From positions 58,625 through 122,624 of the forward strand of contig CAMHTW010000003.1 of NCBI GenBank assembly GCA_946188165.1: a stretch of DNA of 64,000 bases, read 5' to 3'. Both the position numbers and the translations under genes were made by a program. Positions 26,087 to 32,971 of the stretch are shown here, in pieces (position 1 is the stretch's first letter; each line of letters begins with the position of its first letter). This DNA is from an uncultured Prevotella sp. (GTDB taxonomy: Bacteria > Bacteroidota > Bacteroidia > Bacteroidales > Bacteroidaceae). The notes under the pieces were generated by a model that had not been told where the DNA came from, made no database searches, and saw only the letters and a program-made list of their open reading frames with translations.

Positions 26087-27058
26087 ATGATGACAACACA
26101 GGAATTCAAAGACCGGCTTCAGGGTCTTGTCGCTCTCGGTGATGATTTTGGTGCTTTGGTGTTTTTTGCTATAAGAAACGAAGATGGTATCGTTCTCAAA
26201 AAGGCGAATATCATTAATGATGTTTTGACAGAAATAGCAAGTGGTTATAGGGAGTCTATACAAGCAGAGTTGAATAGATTCCTCCAAGATGACCACATGT
26301 CAGTCTTAAATCTTTCTGATCGGGACGAAAGGGAGAATGTCATATACCGTTATGATATTCCAGACGTCGAGCCATCTTATTTCGCCCAGATGCGTGAGCC
26401 TGTAGCAGAGGACGCACCTGAATACATTAACGACAGGTTATTCCAATTTGACCAGGAATCATTTGGAGATATTGATTACTTCGTTGTTATGCTTGGAACA
26501 GAAGAGAATCATGTGGTGGTTTATCGTGACAATTTCAATGTTAATCTGTTGAAGCAGGCACGCGGTCGCTACTATCTTAATAAGTCAGGAACACAGATTA
26601 CAAATTTGAAGGAAGACATTCTTAGAATGGATTCTCAGATAGATTGTATGTTGCTGGATGATGACTTCTTCATTGTCAATTTGAAGAACCTGAACACAAG
26701 TAAAGAGTTTGCTACTATCATCAAGGACAGAGCAAATCAGTCAGTAGATTTAATAGCAGATTTGGAATACATTGACAATGTTGATGGCTTGAGAGAGCGA
26801 CTGGATGAGTTGTCTTTTGCGAGAAGACTTATGAAGGCTATGGATGGTTCACCAGTTATTGGATTGCCGACACCTACAGTACTGGATTTTGTTAGTAACA
26901 ATCCTAAGCTTAATAATGTTTTAAAAGTAGAAGGTGGTAAAATCAAACTGGATACCAAGAAAGCCCAAAGTGCTTTCGTTAGTCTGTTGAATGATGATTT
27001 CCTCTATTCAAAGTTGACGAATAATGACTATGAATCATCTTCAAAAGATAGATTGTGA
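26087..27058 (+). CDS. kwaB: Kiwa-like effector KwaB (DUF4868 family)
   Basis: 323 residues. The central part resembles DUF4868, the domain of KwaB: ILRMDSQIDCMLLDDDFFIV, then NLKNLNTSKEFATIIKDRA and the conserved DYFVVMLGTEENHVVVYRDN region. KwaB is the cytosolic subunit of Kiwa and is reported to act on phage DNA together with membrane-bound KwaA. Its size, position 2 bp after a KwaA-like gene and placement in an AT-rich accessory island all fit. There is an alternative ATG one codon later. The gene is followed by an inverted-repeat structure and structured element A. Confidence 0.75.
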   Translation: MMTTQEFKDRLQGLVALGDDFGALVFFAIRNEDGIVLKKANIINDVLTEIASGYRESIQAELNRFLQDDHMSVLNLSDRDERENVIYRYDIPDVEPSYFAQMREPVAEDAPEYINDRLFQFDQESFGDIDYFVVMLGTEENHVVVYRDNFNVNLLKQARGRYYLNKSGTQITNLKEDILRMDSQIDCMLLDDDFFIVNLKNLNTSKEFATIIKDRANQSVDLIADLEYIDNVDGLRERLDELSFARRLMKAMDGSPVIGLPTPTVLDFVSNNPKLNNVLKVEGGKIKLDTKKAQSAFVSLLNDDFLYSKLTNNDYESSSKDRL

Positions 27059-27075
27059 ATAATGTAATTTGAGTA

Positions 27076-27184
27076 TTTGCGGCAGGGAGCCGACAGACAT
27101 AACGCGCAGCCTGGAGTGCTTGAAAATAACGGCGGGGAACTGTATTCTTCCACACAATTGCAGCCCCTCTGGTCTGGCCGCAAA
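27076..27184 (+). other. Long-range inverted repeat enclosing a possible RNA fold
   Basis: TTTGCGGC at 27076-27083 pairs with GCCGCAAA at 27177-27184. Inside, GGGG-AA-CTG can pair with CAG-CCCC. The enclosed 93 bases have no open frame. It may be part of the kwaB 3' untranslated region or an independent RNA domain upstream of element A. Confidence 0.4.
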
Positions 27185-27210
27185 ACAATAATAATAAAAG
27201 CAAAAAGTGA

Positions 27211-27310
27211 CTGCTGTGAAGCAGAAAATATAAAAAATCGTTATGAGGAGGGGAGGTGTTCACTTCTCTCATAAATTAAGGTTCAATAAGGTGACCCTCT
27301 CCTCCTTTAT
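27211..27310 (+). ncRNA. Structured element A
   Basis: 5' hairpin CTGCT-GTGA-AGCAG (GNRA-type loop, 27211-27224), A-rich linker ending AATCGTTATG, outer stem GAGGAGGGG (27245-27253) with CCTCTCCTC (27296-27304), inner stem TCACTT (27260-27265) with AGGTGA (27289-27294), and an apex holding the conserved strands TCTCATAA and AGGTTCAATAA. A T-rich 3' end follows. It sits between kwaB and the first four-helix-bundle gene. Pairings were worked out by hand; see the family finding. Confidence 0.6.
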
Positions 27311-27321
27311 ACAAGAAAATC

Positions 27322-27872
27322 ATGAGTAGCATAGCAGATGCAATCCAAGACAAATGCTTGGCCTTTGGCGACAGAATCATCAAGCTGAATGACTATTTGC
27401 TGGAGCAAGCTGCCAGCAAGAGGTATGATGGCGGAAGTCAGAGGGCTGACAGACGCAATAAAACTCAGACATCCTACGTCAGACATCAGACATCACGAGT
27501 TCCCGTACACCTTCAATCGGTGGCGGCTTTAGCCAACCAACTATTAAGGTCGGGAACGAGTATCGGAGCAAAACAACTTCTGGAGCAGTGAGAGGAGAAT
27601 GAAGCTTGCTTCGATTTTCCCGAGTCGTGACAGAAGTCAACGAAGTTAATGCTGAAGCATGTAATGCAGTAAGCAAACAGGATTTCCGATCAAAAAGTTA
27701 TATAGCTCTAAAAGAGGCTCGTGAAAGCCTTTATTGGATAGAATTATTAAAACGTAACAATTATATAGACGAGAGGCAGTATCAGAGTATTTATGAGGAC
27801 TGTGAGGAACTAGTAAAGATATTGGTGGCTCGATGTAAAAAACTAGATGCTGAACTCAATGCGGGCAAGTAA
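27322..27872 (+). pseudogene. Disrupted four-helix-bundle protein gene, copy 1
   Basis: Same gene as the intact copy at 29708-30184 (23S rRNA intervening-sequence/S23 four-helix-bundle family), but an 81-bp segment replaces 7 bp at codon 82. The first part now stops after ...GTSIGAKQLLEQ at 27591, and the second half (27648-27872, AEACNAVSKQDFRSKS onward) is out of frame. The conserved GTSIGANNAEA turn between helices is destroyed. Probably non-functional unless the fragments complement each other. Confidence 0.8.
27567..27647. mobile_element. 81-bp REP-like palindromic insertion
   Basis: Replaces TGCTAAC of the intact copy. It carries an outer inverted repeat ACTTCTG/CAGAAGT and a central hairpin GAAGC-TT-GCTTC. 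Size and symmetry resemble REP/MITE-type elements. No other exact copy was noticed in the window. Confidence 0.5.
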
Positions 27873-27889
27873 AAACTCAGCCTTAAGCC

Positions 27890-27985
27890 TTCATACTTCA
27901 GCCATCTGTTGTAACTCAGCCTTCAGACATCAGCCTTCAGACTTCGTTTAGACATCAGACATCAGAAATCAGACCTCGCATGGTT
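27890..27985. repeat. Heptamer repeat cluster (CAGACAT/CAGCCTT)
   Basis: Degenerate 7-bp units CAGCCTT, CAGACAT and TAGACAT downstream of the first four-helix-bundle copy. Similar clusters are at 29625-29665, 30185-30362, 51630-51660, 54318-54335, 55860-55918 and 58559-58600. Confidence 0.8.
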
Positions 27986-28063
27986 CCTCGCTGGTCTATA
28001 TTAGATTAGGTGGAGAAGGAGATAGCAGGAAAGACTAAGTATGCCTGGAAGTGGCATAAAATT

Positions 28064-28126
28064 TGCTAAATTAGCATAAAATTCAGTGTGAAAGGCCTTA
28101 TTATAGAAGAAAAAGGTTTATATTTG
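28064..28126 (+). promoter_or_regulatory. Promoter and possible operator for the three-gene module
   Basis: TATATTTG at 28119-28126 matches TAnnTTTG, 44 bp before the ATG at 28170. Upstream is a 13-bp palindrome TGCTAAATTAGCA (28064-28076), itself flanked by direct GCATAAAATT copies, a plausible regulator-binding site. Confidence 0.45.
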
Positions 28127-28169
28127 CACATGTGATTATGAAGTAAGAAACAATTCAATATTCAAAAAT

Positions 28170-28508
28170 ATGGCAACAGAAAACAATATTACATTCAAAT
28201 ACAAGTATCCTGAGGATTATAATCCGCTTTATGTAAATGGAGCTTATGGTGGCATTAATGTTCAGGGAGAGATTGTGGCCAATTTCTACTTTGAACGTAT
28301 ACCAATGCCCAAGACGATCACTCATGAGTTAAAGAGTGATGGTAATTTGGGAGATATTTTATCAACAGGTCCAGAAGACCTTGCTAAGTCTGTAGTACGT
28401 TATGTACAGTCAGGTGTAGTTATGAATCTTGAAGTAGCTAAGCAGATACATACTTGGCTTGGTAAGCAGATTGAACTGAGAGAATCTCAAAATCAAAAGA
28501 AAAAATGA
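28170..28508 (+). CDS. Hypothetical protein, first gene of three-gene accessory module
   Basis: 112 residues, soluble, beta-rich at the N-terminus and helical at the end. The conspicuous segment DYNPLYVNGAYGGINVQGEI is followed by VANFYFERIPMPKTITHEL, then a helix EVAKQIHTWLGKQIELRESQ. It resembles small DUF3467-like proteins in its short beta-sandwich-plus-helix pattern, but I cannot assign it. The stop overlaps the next start (ATGA), so the genes are translationally coupled. It has its own promoter. Confidence 0.6.
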   Translation: MATENNITFKYKYPEDYNPLYVNGAYGGINVQGEIVANFYFERIPMPKTITHELKSDGNLGDILSTGPEDLAKSVVRYVQSGVVMNLEVAKQIHTWLGKQIELRESQNQKKK

Positions 28509-29008
28509 TTATACCAGCCGAGAAATTGTCTGCTACAGCAGCTGCACTTTTAGGTTTTGGGTTTATGCCTCAGTCTGCAACTGCGATGCCTTATAGGATT
28601 CCTCATCCCGTTGTTGCATCAAAATCGTTAATTGGGACTCAGTCAGCTTCTTCAGATTGGACATCTGAAATAGATGAGATACGTCTTTTAGGTGAAGCAA
28701 ATTACAAGCGCATTCAGGAGATATCCCGTTTGCAATATGGTTGGGATGGAAATAAGGCACGTCCCATTCCTGTCAGCGTGATAAATCGTACCAAGGATTT
28801 GTTGAAGCTTTTGCCTGATGGCGCAAAGGTTTTCCCAACAGGACGTAGTACTGTACAGATAGAATATCATAAGGACGCTGATAATTACTTTGAGATTGAG
28901 ATTTCGTCCAAGACATACGAGATATATAGTGTAATGGGCGATGACGAATTTGAAGGTAATGTTCTTAAGAAAGATATAGTTAACCGTGTAAAGCAGTTTC
29001 TTGCGTAG
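28505..29008 (+). CDS. Hypothetical protein, second gene of three-gene module
   Basis: 167 residues. After a roughly 50-residue Ala/Ser/Pro-rich N-terminus comes a compact domain with SRLQYGWDGNKARPIPVSVI, then VFPTGRSTVQIEYHKDADNY and a final helix. The W-D-G, P-T-G and Q-I-E-Y segments look like a conserved family signature, but the function is not known to me. It overlaps the upstream gene by 4 bp and is followed 3 bp later by the third gene. Confidence 0.6.
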   Translation: MIIPAEKLSATAAALLGFGFMPQSATAMPYRIPHPVVASKSLIGTQSASSDWTSEIDEIRLLGEANYKRIQEISRLQYGWDGNKARPIPVSVINRTKDLLKLLPDGAKVFPTGRSTVQIEYHKDADNYFEIEISSKTYEIYSVMGDDEFEGNVLKKDIVNRVKQFLA

Positions 29009-29011
29009 AAT

Positions 29012-29377
29012 ATGGAAGAAAGTTTTGCTCCAGACGAGCAACTTTATCGAGGTTTACACTCGATATGGCTAGAAGATGATAATAGTATATCCTCAGCTGC
29101 ATTTAAGGATTCCAATGGAGTATCAGTAGATCGTGATGGAGGTCGAGCAGAGCAAGACTGTATTGACAGGTTAGTTGATGATTTACCTCAGATGGCGGGT
29201 GTTGGTCGGCTGTCGTGCCAAGATGTTGAGGATTGTGGCGCTCTTCCTGTTTACCTACCAGTAGAAGGTAATGATTACCATAGCGAGATTCATGACTCTG
29301 CTGATCAAGTTCCAATAAAGTCAAAGTCTAAGTCTAGAAAGCTGGCAAGTAAATGTCAGGTTGTCTTTAGAAAATGA
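29012..29377 (+). CDS. Hypothetical protein, third gene of three-gene module
   Basis: 121 residues, acidic N-terminal half and basic tail. Segments PDEQLYRGLHSIWLEDDNSI and AAFKDSNGVSVDRDGGR suggest a conserved small-domain family found next to W-D-G proteins in other bacteria (from memory, not checked). A His/Tyr-containing segment (PVEGNDYHSEIHDSA) could be catalytic or metal-binding, but this is speculation. It ends about 85 bp before structured element B. Confidence 0.55.
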   Translation: MEESFAPDEQLYRGLHSIWLEDDNSISSAAFKDSNGVSVDRDGGRAEQDCIDRLVDDLPQMAGVGRLSCQDVEDCGALPVYLPVEGNDYHSEIHDSADQVPIKSKSKSRKLASKCQVVFRK

Positions 29378-29462
29378 CAGAAGCGGAGACCATAGTGTAA
29401 AGTGCAATAGCCCTTAATGCCCCGACAGTCACGACAGCCCTCAGGCACAGGCATCCATCAGC

Positions 29463-29575
29463 GGTGACAAAACCTGTCCCTTGTCACCTAAAAAATCGTT
29501 ATGAGGAGGGGAGGTGTTCACTTCTCTCATAAGAAAAAGGTTCAATAATGGTAACCCTCTCCTCCTTTTAAAAAT
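29463..29575 (+). ncRNA. Structured element B
   Basis: Hairpin GGTGACA/TGTCACC (29463-29469, 29482-29488), linker AAAAAATCGTTATG, outer stem GAGGAGGGG (29503-29511) with CCTCTCCTC (29556-29564), conserved apical strands TCTCATAAG and AGGTTCAATAA, then CTTTTAAAA. The inner stem is weak compared with A. The 5' hairpin shares sequence with other dispersed repeats (ACCTGTCCC type), so it may not belong to the element proper. Confidence 0.55.
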
Positions 29576-29664
29576 ATAAGTAATTACATTGGAGTTGGAA
29601 TTCACAGTTGTTTATGGCAATAGGAAGCACATCAGACATCATCCATCAGCCTTCAGACATCTAT

Positions 29665-29700
29665 CGGTTCAATAAGGTGACCCTCTCCTCCTTTATACAA
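29665..29700 (+). repeat. Element C: 3' half of the structured element
   Basis: Starts abruptly at GGTTCAATAAGG after CAGACAT heptamers. It is identical to the 3' half of element A and forms the left boundary of the second long direct repeat. The 5' pairing half is absent. Confidence 0.75.
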
Positions 29701-30259
29701 GAAAATCATGAGTAGCATAGCAGATGCAATCCAAGACAAATGCTTGGCCTTTGGCGACAGAATCATCAAGCTGAATGACTATTTGCTGGAGCAAGCTGCC
29801 AGCAAGAGGTATGATGGCGGAAGTCAGAGGGCTGACAGACGCAATAAAACTCAGACATCCTACGTCAGACATCAGACATCACGAGTTCCCGTACACCTTC
29901 AATCGGTGGCGGCTTTAGCCAACCAACTATTAAGGTCGGGAACGAGTATCGGTGCTAACAATGCTGAAGCATGTAATGCAGTAAGCAAACAGGATTTCCG
30001 ATCAAAAAGTTATATAGCTCTAAAAGAGGCTCGTGAAAGCCTTTATTGGATAGAATTATTAAAACGTAACAATTATATAGACGAGAGGCAGTATCAGAGT
30101 ATTTATGAGGACTGTGAGGAACTAGTAAAGATATTGGTGGCTCGATGTAAAAAACTAGATGCTGAACTCAATGCGGGCAAGTAAAAACTCAGCCTTAAGC
30201 CTTCATACTTCAGCCATCTGTTGTAACTCAGCCTTCAGACATCAGCCTTCAGACTTCGT
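29666..30259 (+). repeat. Long direct repeat, copy 2
   Basis: 594-bp copy of 27280-27947 lacking the 74 extra bases. Together the copies flank element A's partner region and the three-gene module in a composite-like arrangement. Confidence 0.9.
29708..30184 (+). CDS. Four-helix-bundle protein (23S rRNA IVS/S23 family), copy 2
   Basis: 158 residues. Matches the small helical family first seen in 23S rRNA intervening sequences: LANQLLRSGTSIGANNAEA, then DFRSKSYIALKEARESLYWI and a final helix EDCEELVKILVARCKK. Structurally related bundles include Avd, the accessory protein of diversity-generating retroelements, but no reverse transcriptase or template repeat is present in this window. Residues about 38-68 are an insertion carrying CAGACAT heptamers (KTQTSYVRHQTS), absent from the usual family. 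Molecular role unknown. Confidence 0.8.
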   Translation: MSSIADAIQDKCLAFGDRIIKLNDYLLEQAASKRYDGGSQRADRRNKTQTSYVRHQTSRVPVHLQSVAALANQLLRSGTSIGANNAEACNAVSKQDFRSKSYIALKEARESLYWIELLKRNNYIDERQYQSIYEDCEELVKILVARCKKLDAELNAGK

Positions 30260-30362
30260 AAAGACATCTTCCTTCATTCGTCTCTTACATCTTACATCAA
30301 GATACTCTTACATCTTACATCCTACATCATACATCATACATCCTACATCATCCATCATCCAT
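30185..30362. repeat. Heptamer/octamer repeat cluster
   Basis: CAGCCTT and CAGACAT units give way to CATCTTA/CATCATA/CATCCTA units, filling the gap between the second four-helix-bundle gene and the next small gene. Confidence 0.8.
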
Positions 30363-30385
30363 CTATAGATTGTTACTTTGATGAC

Positions 30386-30577
30386 ATGTATAGTCCTGAG
30401 TACACGATTCAATGGATATACGATGCGATATTAAATCAATGCCATTATGAACCAACAAGAAAACCTTGCTGTATACTTTTGGATTCGATTGACAGATTAT
30501 CCATGCAGGTGGTTTGTTTGACAGCTGATAACAAGGAACTACAGCACCAAATTGATGAATTGTTGAAACAGATATAA
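30386..30577 (+). CDS. Small hypothetical protein with C-terminal helix
   Basis: 63 residues, starting MYSPEYTIQWIYDAILNQ and ending in a probable coiled-coil helix (TADNKELQHQIDELLKQI). No family recognised. It lies 20 bp upstream of the next gene on the same strand, so it may be part of the toxin-antitoxin-like operon. Confidence 0.5.
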   Translation: MYSPEYTIQWIYDAILNQCHYEPTRKPCCILLDSIDRLSMQVVCLTADNKELQHQIDELLKQI

Positions 30578-30597
30578 AATAAACAAAGCGAATAATT

Positions 30598-31023
30598 ATG
30601 TGTCAGACAGCAGTTATATCTCACCACATTGGTCGGATTGGTCGGCGTTCTTTTGACCGCCGCATGCGTATGGCTTCTCCGCTCTTCACTGAGAAGCGGG
30701 GTGAGATGGCCCGGCTCTTAAATGATGTTGACCGTCTCAGCAATCGCCTCCATAATGAATTTATCTCCATCACCGAGGAAGACTATCGTATGTTTGGCCC
30801 CGAACTGAAGATTGTCATCAGCACGTTGAAAGCTCTGCGGCGCGAGAGTCAGTCACGTGCCGACCTCAAGCATTACGATGAGCGTATGCGCCAGCAGATT
30901 GCTGACTTGGAGGAACTGGACCACGACATTTATGTATTCCGTGTGAAAGCCCCGAAGAACAAGGAACTTCAGGAAGCCATGTCGAAAATAAGCAAGTTGG
31001 ACTTAGCTAAGTTACCCTTTTAG
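30598..31023 (+). CDS. Hypothetical helical protein, possible antitoxin
   Basis: 141 residues, basic, mostly helical, with coiled-coil-like segments (LLNDVDRLSNRLHNEFISI and MRQQIADLEELDHDI). It ends 2 bp before the RelE-like gene, the usual antitoxin position and spacing. No DNA-binding motif is obvious. The role as antitoxin is inferred only from context. Confidence 0.45.
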   Translation: MCQTAVISHHIGRIGRRSFDRRMRMASPLFTEKRGEMARLLNDVDRLSNRLHNEFISITEEDYRMFGPELKIVISTLKALRRESQSRADLKHYDERMRQQIADLEELDHDIYVFRVKAPKNKELQEAMSKISKLDLAKLPF

Positions 31024-31025
31024 CT

Positions 31026-31451
31026 ATGGTGAATTTTGCGAGTGTCACCACATTTAGGACGCGTCTTTCAGCACTTCTTAAGGTGAAACGTGGCGTATAT
31101 GCTGCAGTTCCCGACGAGATATGTATTGCTTTCAAGAATGCCACGATAGAGCAGATTCGCCAAAATCGTGATATGGTTCTTTTGAACAATGATGCTGTCG
31201 TGATTAAGCTTCGTTTGCCAGACAAGAAACAGCATCTTTCCAAGGCAGACGGTTATCGTTTGATATATTTGGTGTTGAAGGAAAAGTCAGTTGTCATTTT
31301 GCTTGATGTTTACCCCAAGCGAGGTCCTTCGCAGCAGTTGGACATTGACGATAATGAAATCGCCCGTTTGGTTGAAGAATTCTATGTTGAATTGGATTCC
31401 GGAGTCTTGGTGGCTCATGACATTAATGACCGCTTAAAAGAAATTAATTAG
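31026..31451 (+). CDS. Possible RelE/HigB-fold toxin-like protein
   Basis: 141 residues. The middle segment VIKLRLPDKKQHLSKADGYR, followed by LIYLVLKEKSVVILLDVYPK, resembles the beta-sheet core of RelE/ParE-superfamily toxins, where a basic loop is followed by G-Y-R-x-x-Y and a K-containing strand. The C-terminal 30 residues are an extra acidic extension. Catalytic residues cannot be assigned with confidence. Confidence 0.5.
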   Translation: MVNFASVTTFRTRLSALLKVKRGVYAAVPDEICIAFKNATIEQIRQNRDMVLLNNDAVVIKLRLPDKKQHLSKADGYRLIYLVLKEKSVVILLDVYPKRGPSQQLDIDDNEIARLVEEFYVELDSGVLVAHDINDRLKEIN

Positions 31452-31499
31452 AAACAATTGACTTACCCTTCGGCCGACGACCTTTGGTTCTAAAGGAAT

Positions 31500-31708
31500 A
31501 AATATGGTTTAATCAATGCCCCGTCAACCTCGAACCTCTTCAGGAACGTTATGGCATAGCAGACTCCATCAAAGTTCAGAAATTAGAAAAGGAAAAGCGA
31601 AACGAGATAATAGTAAGTTACCTGGAGATAGGAACAGGATTAAGACAGTTATCCCGCCTTACCGGTGTGACTTATGGAGTAATAAACAAGTTAAACAAGG
31701 GCAGATAA
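31500..31708 (+). pseudogene. Remnant of a transposase-like gene (C-terminal HTH)
   Basis: An open frame without a start (from about 31500, TAA at 31706-31708) ends with KLEKEKRNEIIVSYLEIGTG, then LRQLSRLTGVTYGVINKL. This resembles the C-terminal helix-turn-helix of REP-associated Y1 transposases in Bacteroidetes. The catalytic HUH domain is missing. Confidence 0.4.
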
Positions 31709-31891
31709 GGTGATCAAGAGTCCCCCTGATCCCGGGGCTTGGCTCCTGCCATCATCATCGCAAAGAGGTTTTCCGCTCGGCTTTGCCGCTTATTCGAGCG
31801 ACAGCGAGTCTTAAGAACCACATTGCGATTCTGAAAAGGAGTGTCAATCACTATTGCATAGAGATTGGATTATTTATATTAAAGTTTACCA
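31709..31891. repeat. REP-like palindromic stretch
   Basis: Contains TCGCAA...TTGCGA as an outer inverted repeat and nested CGCTC...GAGCG and GGC-TTT-GCC pairs, all within about 100 bp. Probably a palindromic repeat cluster next to the transposase remnant. The last 40 bp are an AT-rich leader of the next gene. Confidence 0.4.
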
Positions 31892-32290
31892 ATGTATAGG
31901 AAGCATATGACTGAGAAAGAGTGCGAGCGAATGAAGCAAAACCAATTGCGTTTACTCCATCGTGGTATTTATGTTGGTGATTTCTATCCTCAGGTAGAAA
32001 AGATAGAGATACATCATATAAGAGAACATCATTCTTTTGCAGGTGAGTCACATAAAGAAGGAACTTGGACTATTACACCTCAAAGCGAATTGTTCTTTGT
32101 CTTGGGGTGTTTGAATAGAGAGTGTACATCAATTGGTTTTAATCTCCAAAGTGAAATTAGTTCAGCTATACATGCTCATAAGACAGAGATCTCTGGTGAG
32201 ATGAAGTGTGGCGGTCAGGAAGCACCAGACCATCCCGAGCAGAGTTGCGATGGAACAATAAATTATACAATCAAAATCATCTATAAGTGA
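31892..32290 (+). CDS. Hypothetical protein, first gene of four-gene operon
   Basis: 132 residues. His-rich middle (KIEIHHIREHHSFAGESHKE) and Cys pairs (GCLNREC, KCGGQEAPDHPEQSC) could bind metal. No signal peptide. Starts the run of four closely packed plus-strand genes that ends with an MBL-fold hydrolase; the next gene starts 9 bp downstream. No family recognised. Confidence 0.55.
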   Translation: MYRKHMTEKECERMKQNQLRLLHRGIYVGDFYPQVEKIEIHHIREHHSFAGESHKEGTWTITPQSELFFVLGCLNRECTSIGFNLQSEISSAIHAHKTEISGEMKCGGQEAPDHPEQSCDGTINYTIKIIYK

Positions 32291-32299
32291 AATAATCAG

Positions 32300-32971
32300 A
32301 TGATAACATTGAATTACATAAGCGGTTTTTATAGCGTTGTATTGCTAGGGAGCTTTAATCCACTGATTTTTCATCCTCTTTGGTTGTTGAAGAAGGGCTT
32401 GATTCCCGAATCTGACGTGGTGGATAAAAAAATTGTGATTAATTCACAAGTTTCCCAGTATCCTATTGGAGATTGGATGCAGATGACAGTTACACCTGAA
32501 AGATGTGAATTCAAGATACAAAAACCTGAAAGGATTGTGGTCATGAAAGACTTGATAATGGGAACATTGAATGCTTTGCCTGAGACCCCTATTATTGCTA
32601 TGGGTATTAATAGAGGTAATATTATTAATTTGGGCGATGCTGACAGTTATTACAAGTTTGGCTTAAAACTGGCCATCCTCAACATTTGGAACGATTGTCT
32701 TCATGACCCACGTCTGCGTGATATTATCATTGAAGATGTCGAAAATACTGGCGAAGGAGAGGAAAAAGTCCGCCGCAGAATTCAAATTAAGTCTGCTGAA
32801 GTAAAAGACCAACCTTTTTGCATTGATGTAAATTTAAACAATCATTATACGGCAAAGGTGCAGGATGTAGCATTTGCAATTAAAAATCTTGATACATATC
32901 TTATGTCAGATATGGAGAGATATGATAAAATTCTAAACTCCATTACTGACAAAATGAATTGTGATGAGTAA
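32300..32971 (+). CDS. Hypothetical protein, second gene of four-gene operon
   Basis: 223 residues. Distinctive N-terminus VVLLGSFNPLIFHPLWLLKK, followed by a beta-rich region and TPIIAMGINRGNI, then a helix with KFGLKLAILNIWNDC. The P-I-x-A-x-G-I-N segment recalls TIGR04255-like sporadically distributed proteins, but not well enough to name. Its stop lies 11 bases inside the next gene. Function unknown. Confidence 0.55.
   Translation: MITLNYISGFYSVVLLGSFNPLIFHPLWLLKKGLIPESDVVDKKIVINSQVSQYPIGDWMQMTVTPERCEFKIQKPERIVVMKDLIMGTLNALPETPIIAMGINRGNIINLGDADSYYKFGLKLAILNIWNDCLHDPRLRDIIIEDVENTGEGEEKVRRRIQIKSAEVKDQPFCIDVNLNNHYTAKVQDVAFAIKNLDTYLMSDMERYDKILNSITDKMNCDE

Larger units (their letters stand above)
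27280..27947 (+). repeat. Long direct repeat, copy 1 (with insertion)
   Basis: 668 bp nearly identical to 29666-30259 (594 bp). It begins inside the conserved GGTTCAATAA strand of element A, contains the four-helix-bundle gene and ends in the heptamer-rich trailer at ACTTCGT. The 74-bp length difference is due to the insertion at 27567-27647. Confidence 0.9.

Noticed and set aside
29708..30184. Diversity-generating retroelement, suggested by the Avd-like four-helix bundle
   Set aside because: No reverse transcriptase, template repeat or variable-repeat target protein is found in the window.
27885..30365. CRISPR-like spacing of short repeats (CAGACAT etc.)
   Set aside because: Units are 7 bp, contiguous and degenerate, with no spacers or cas genes; they are tandem heptamers.
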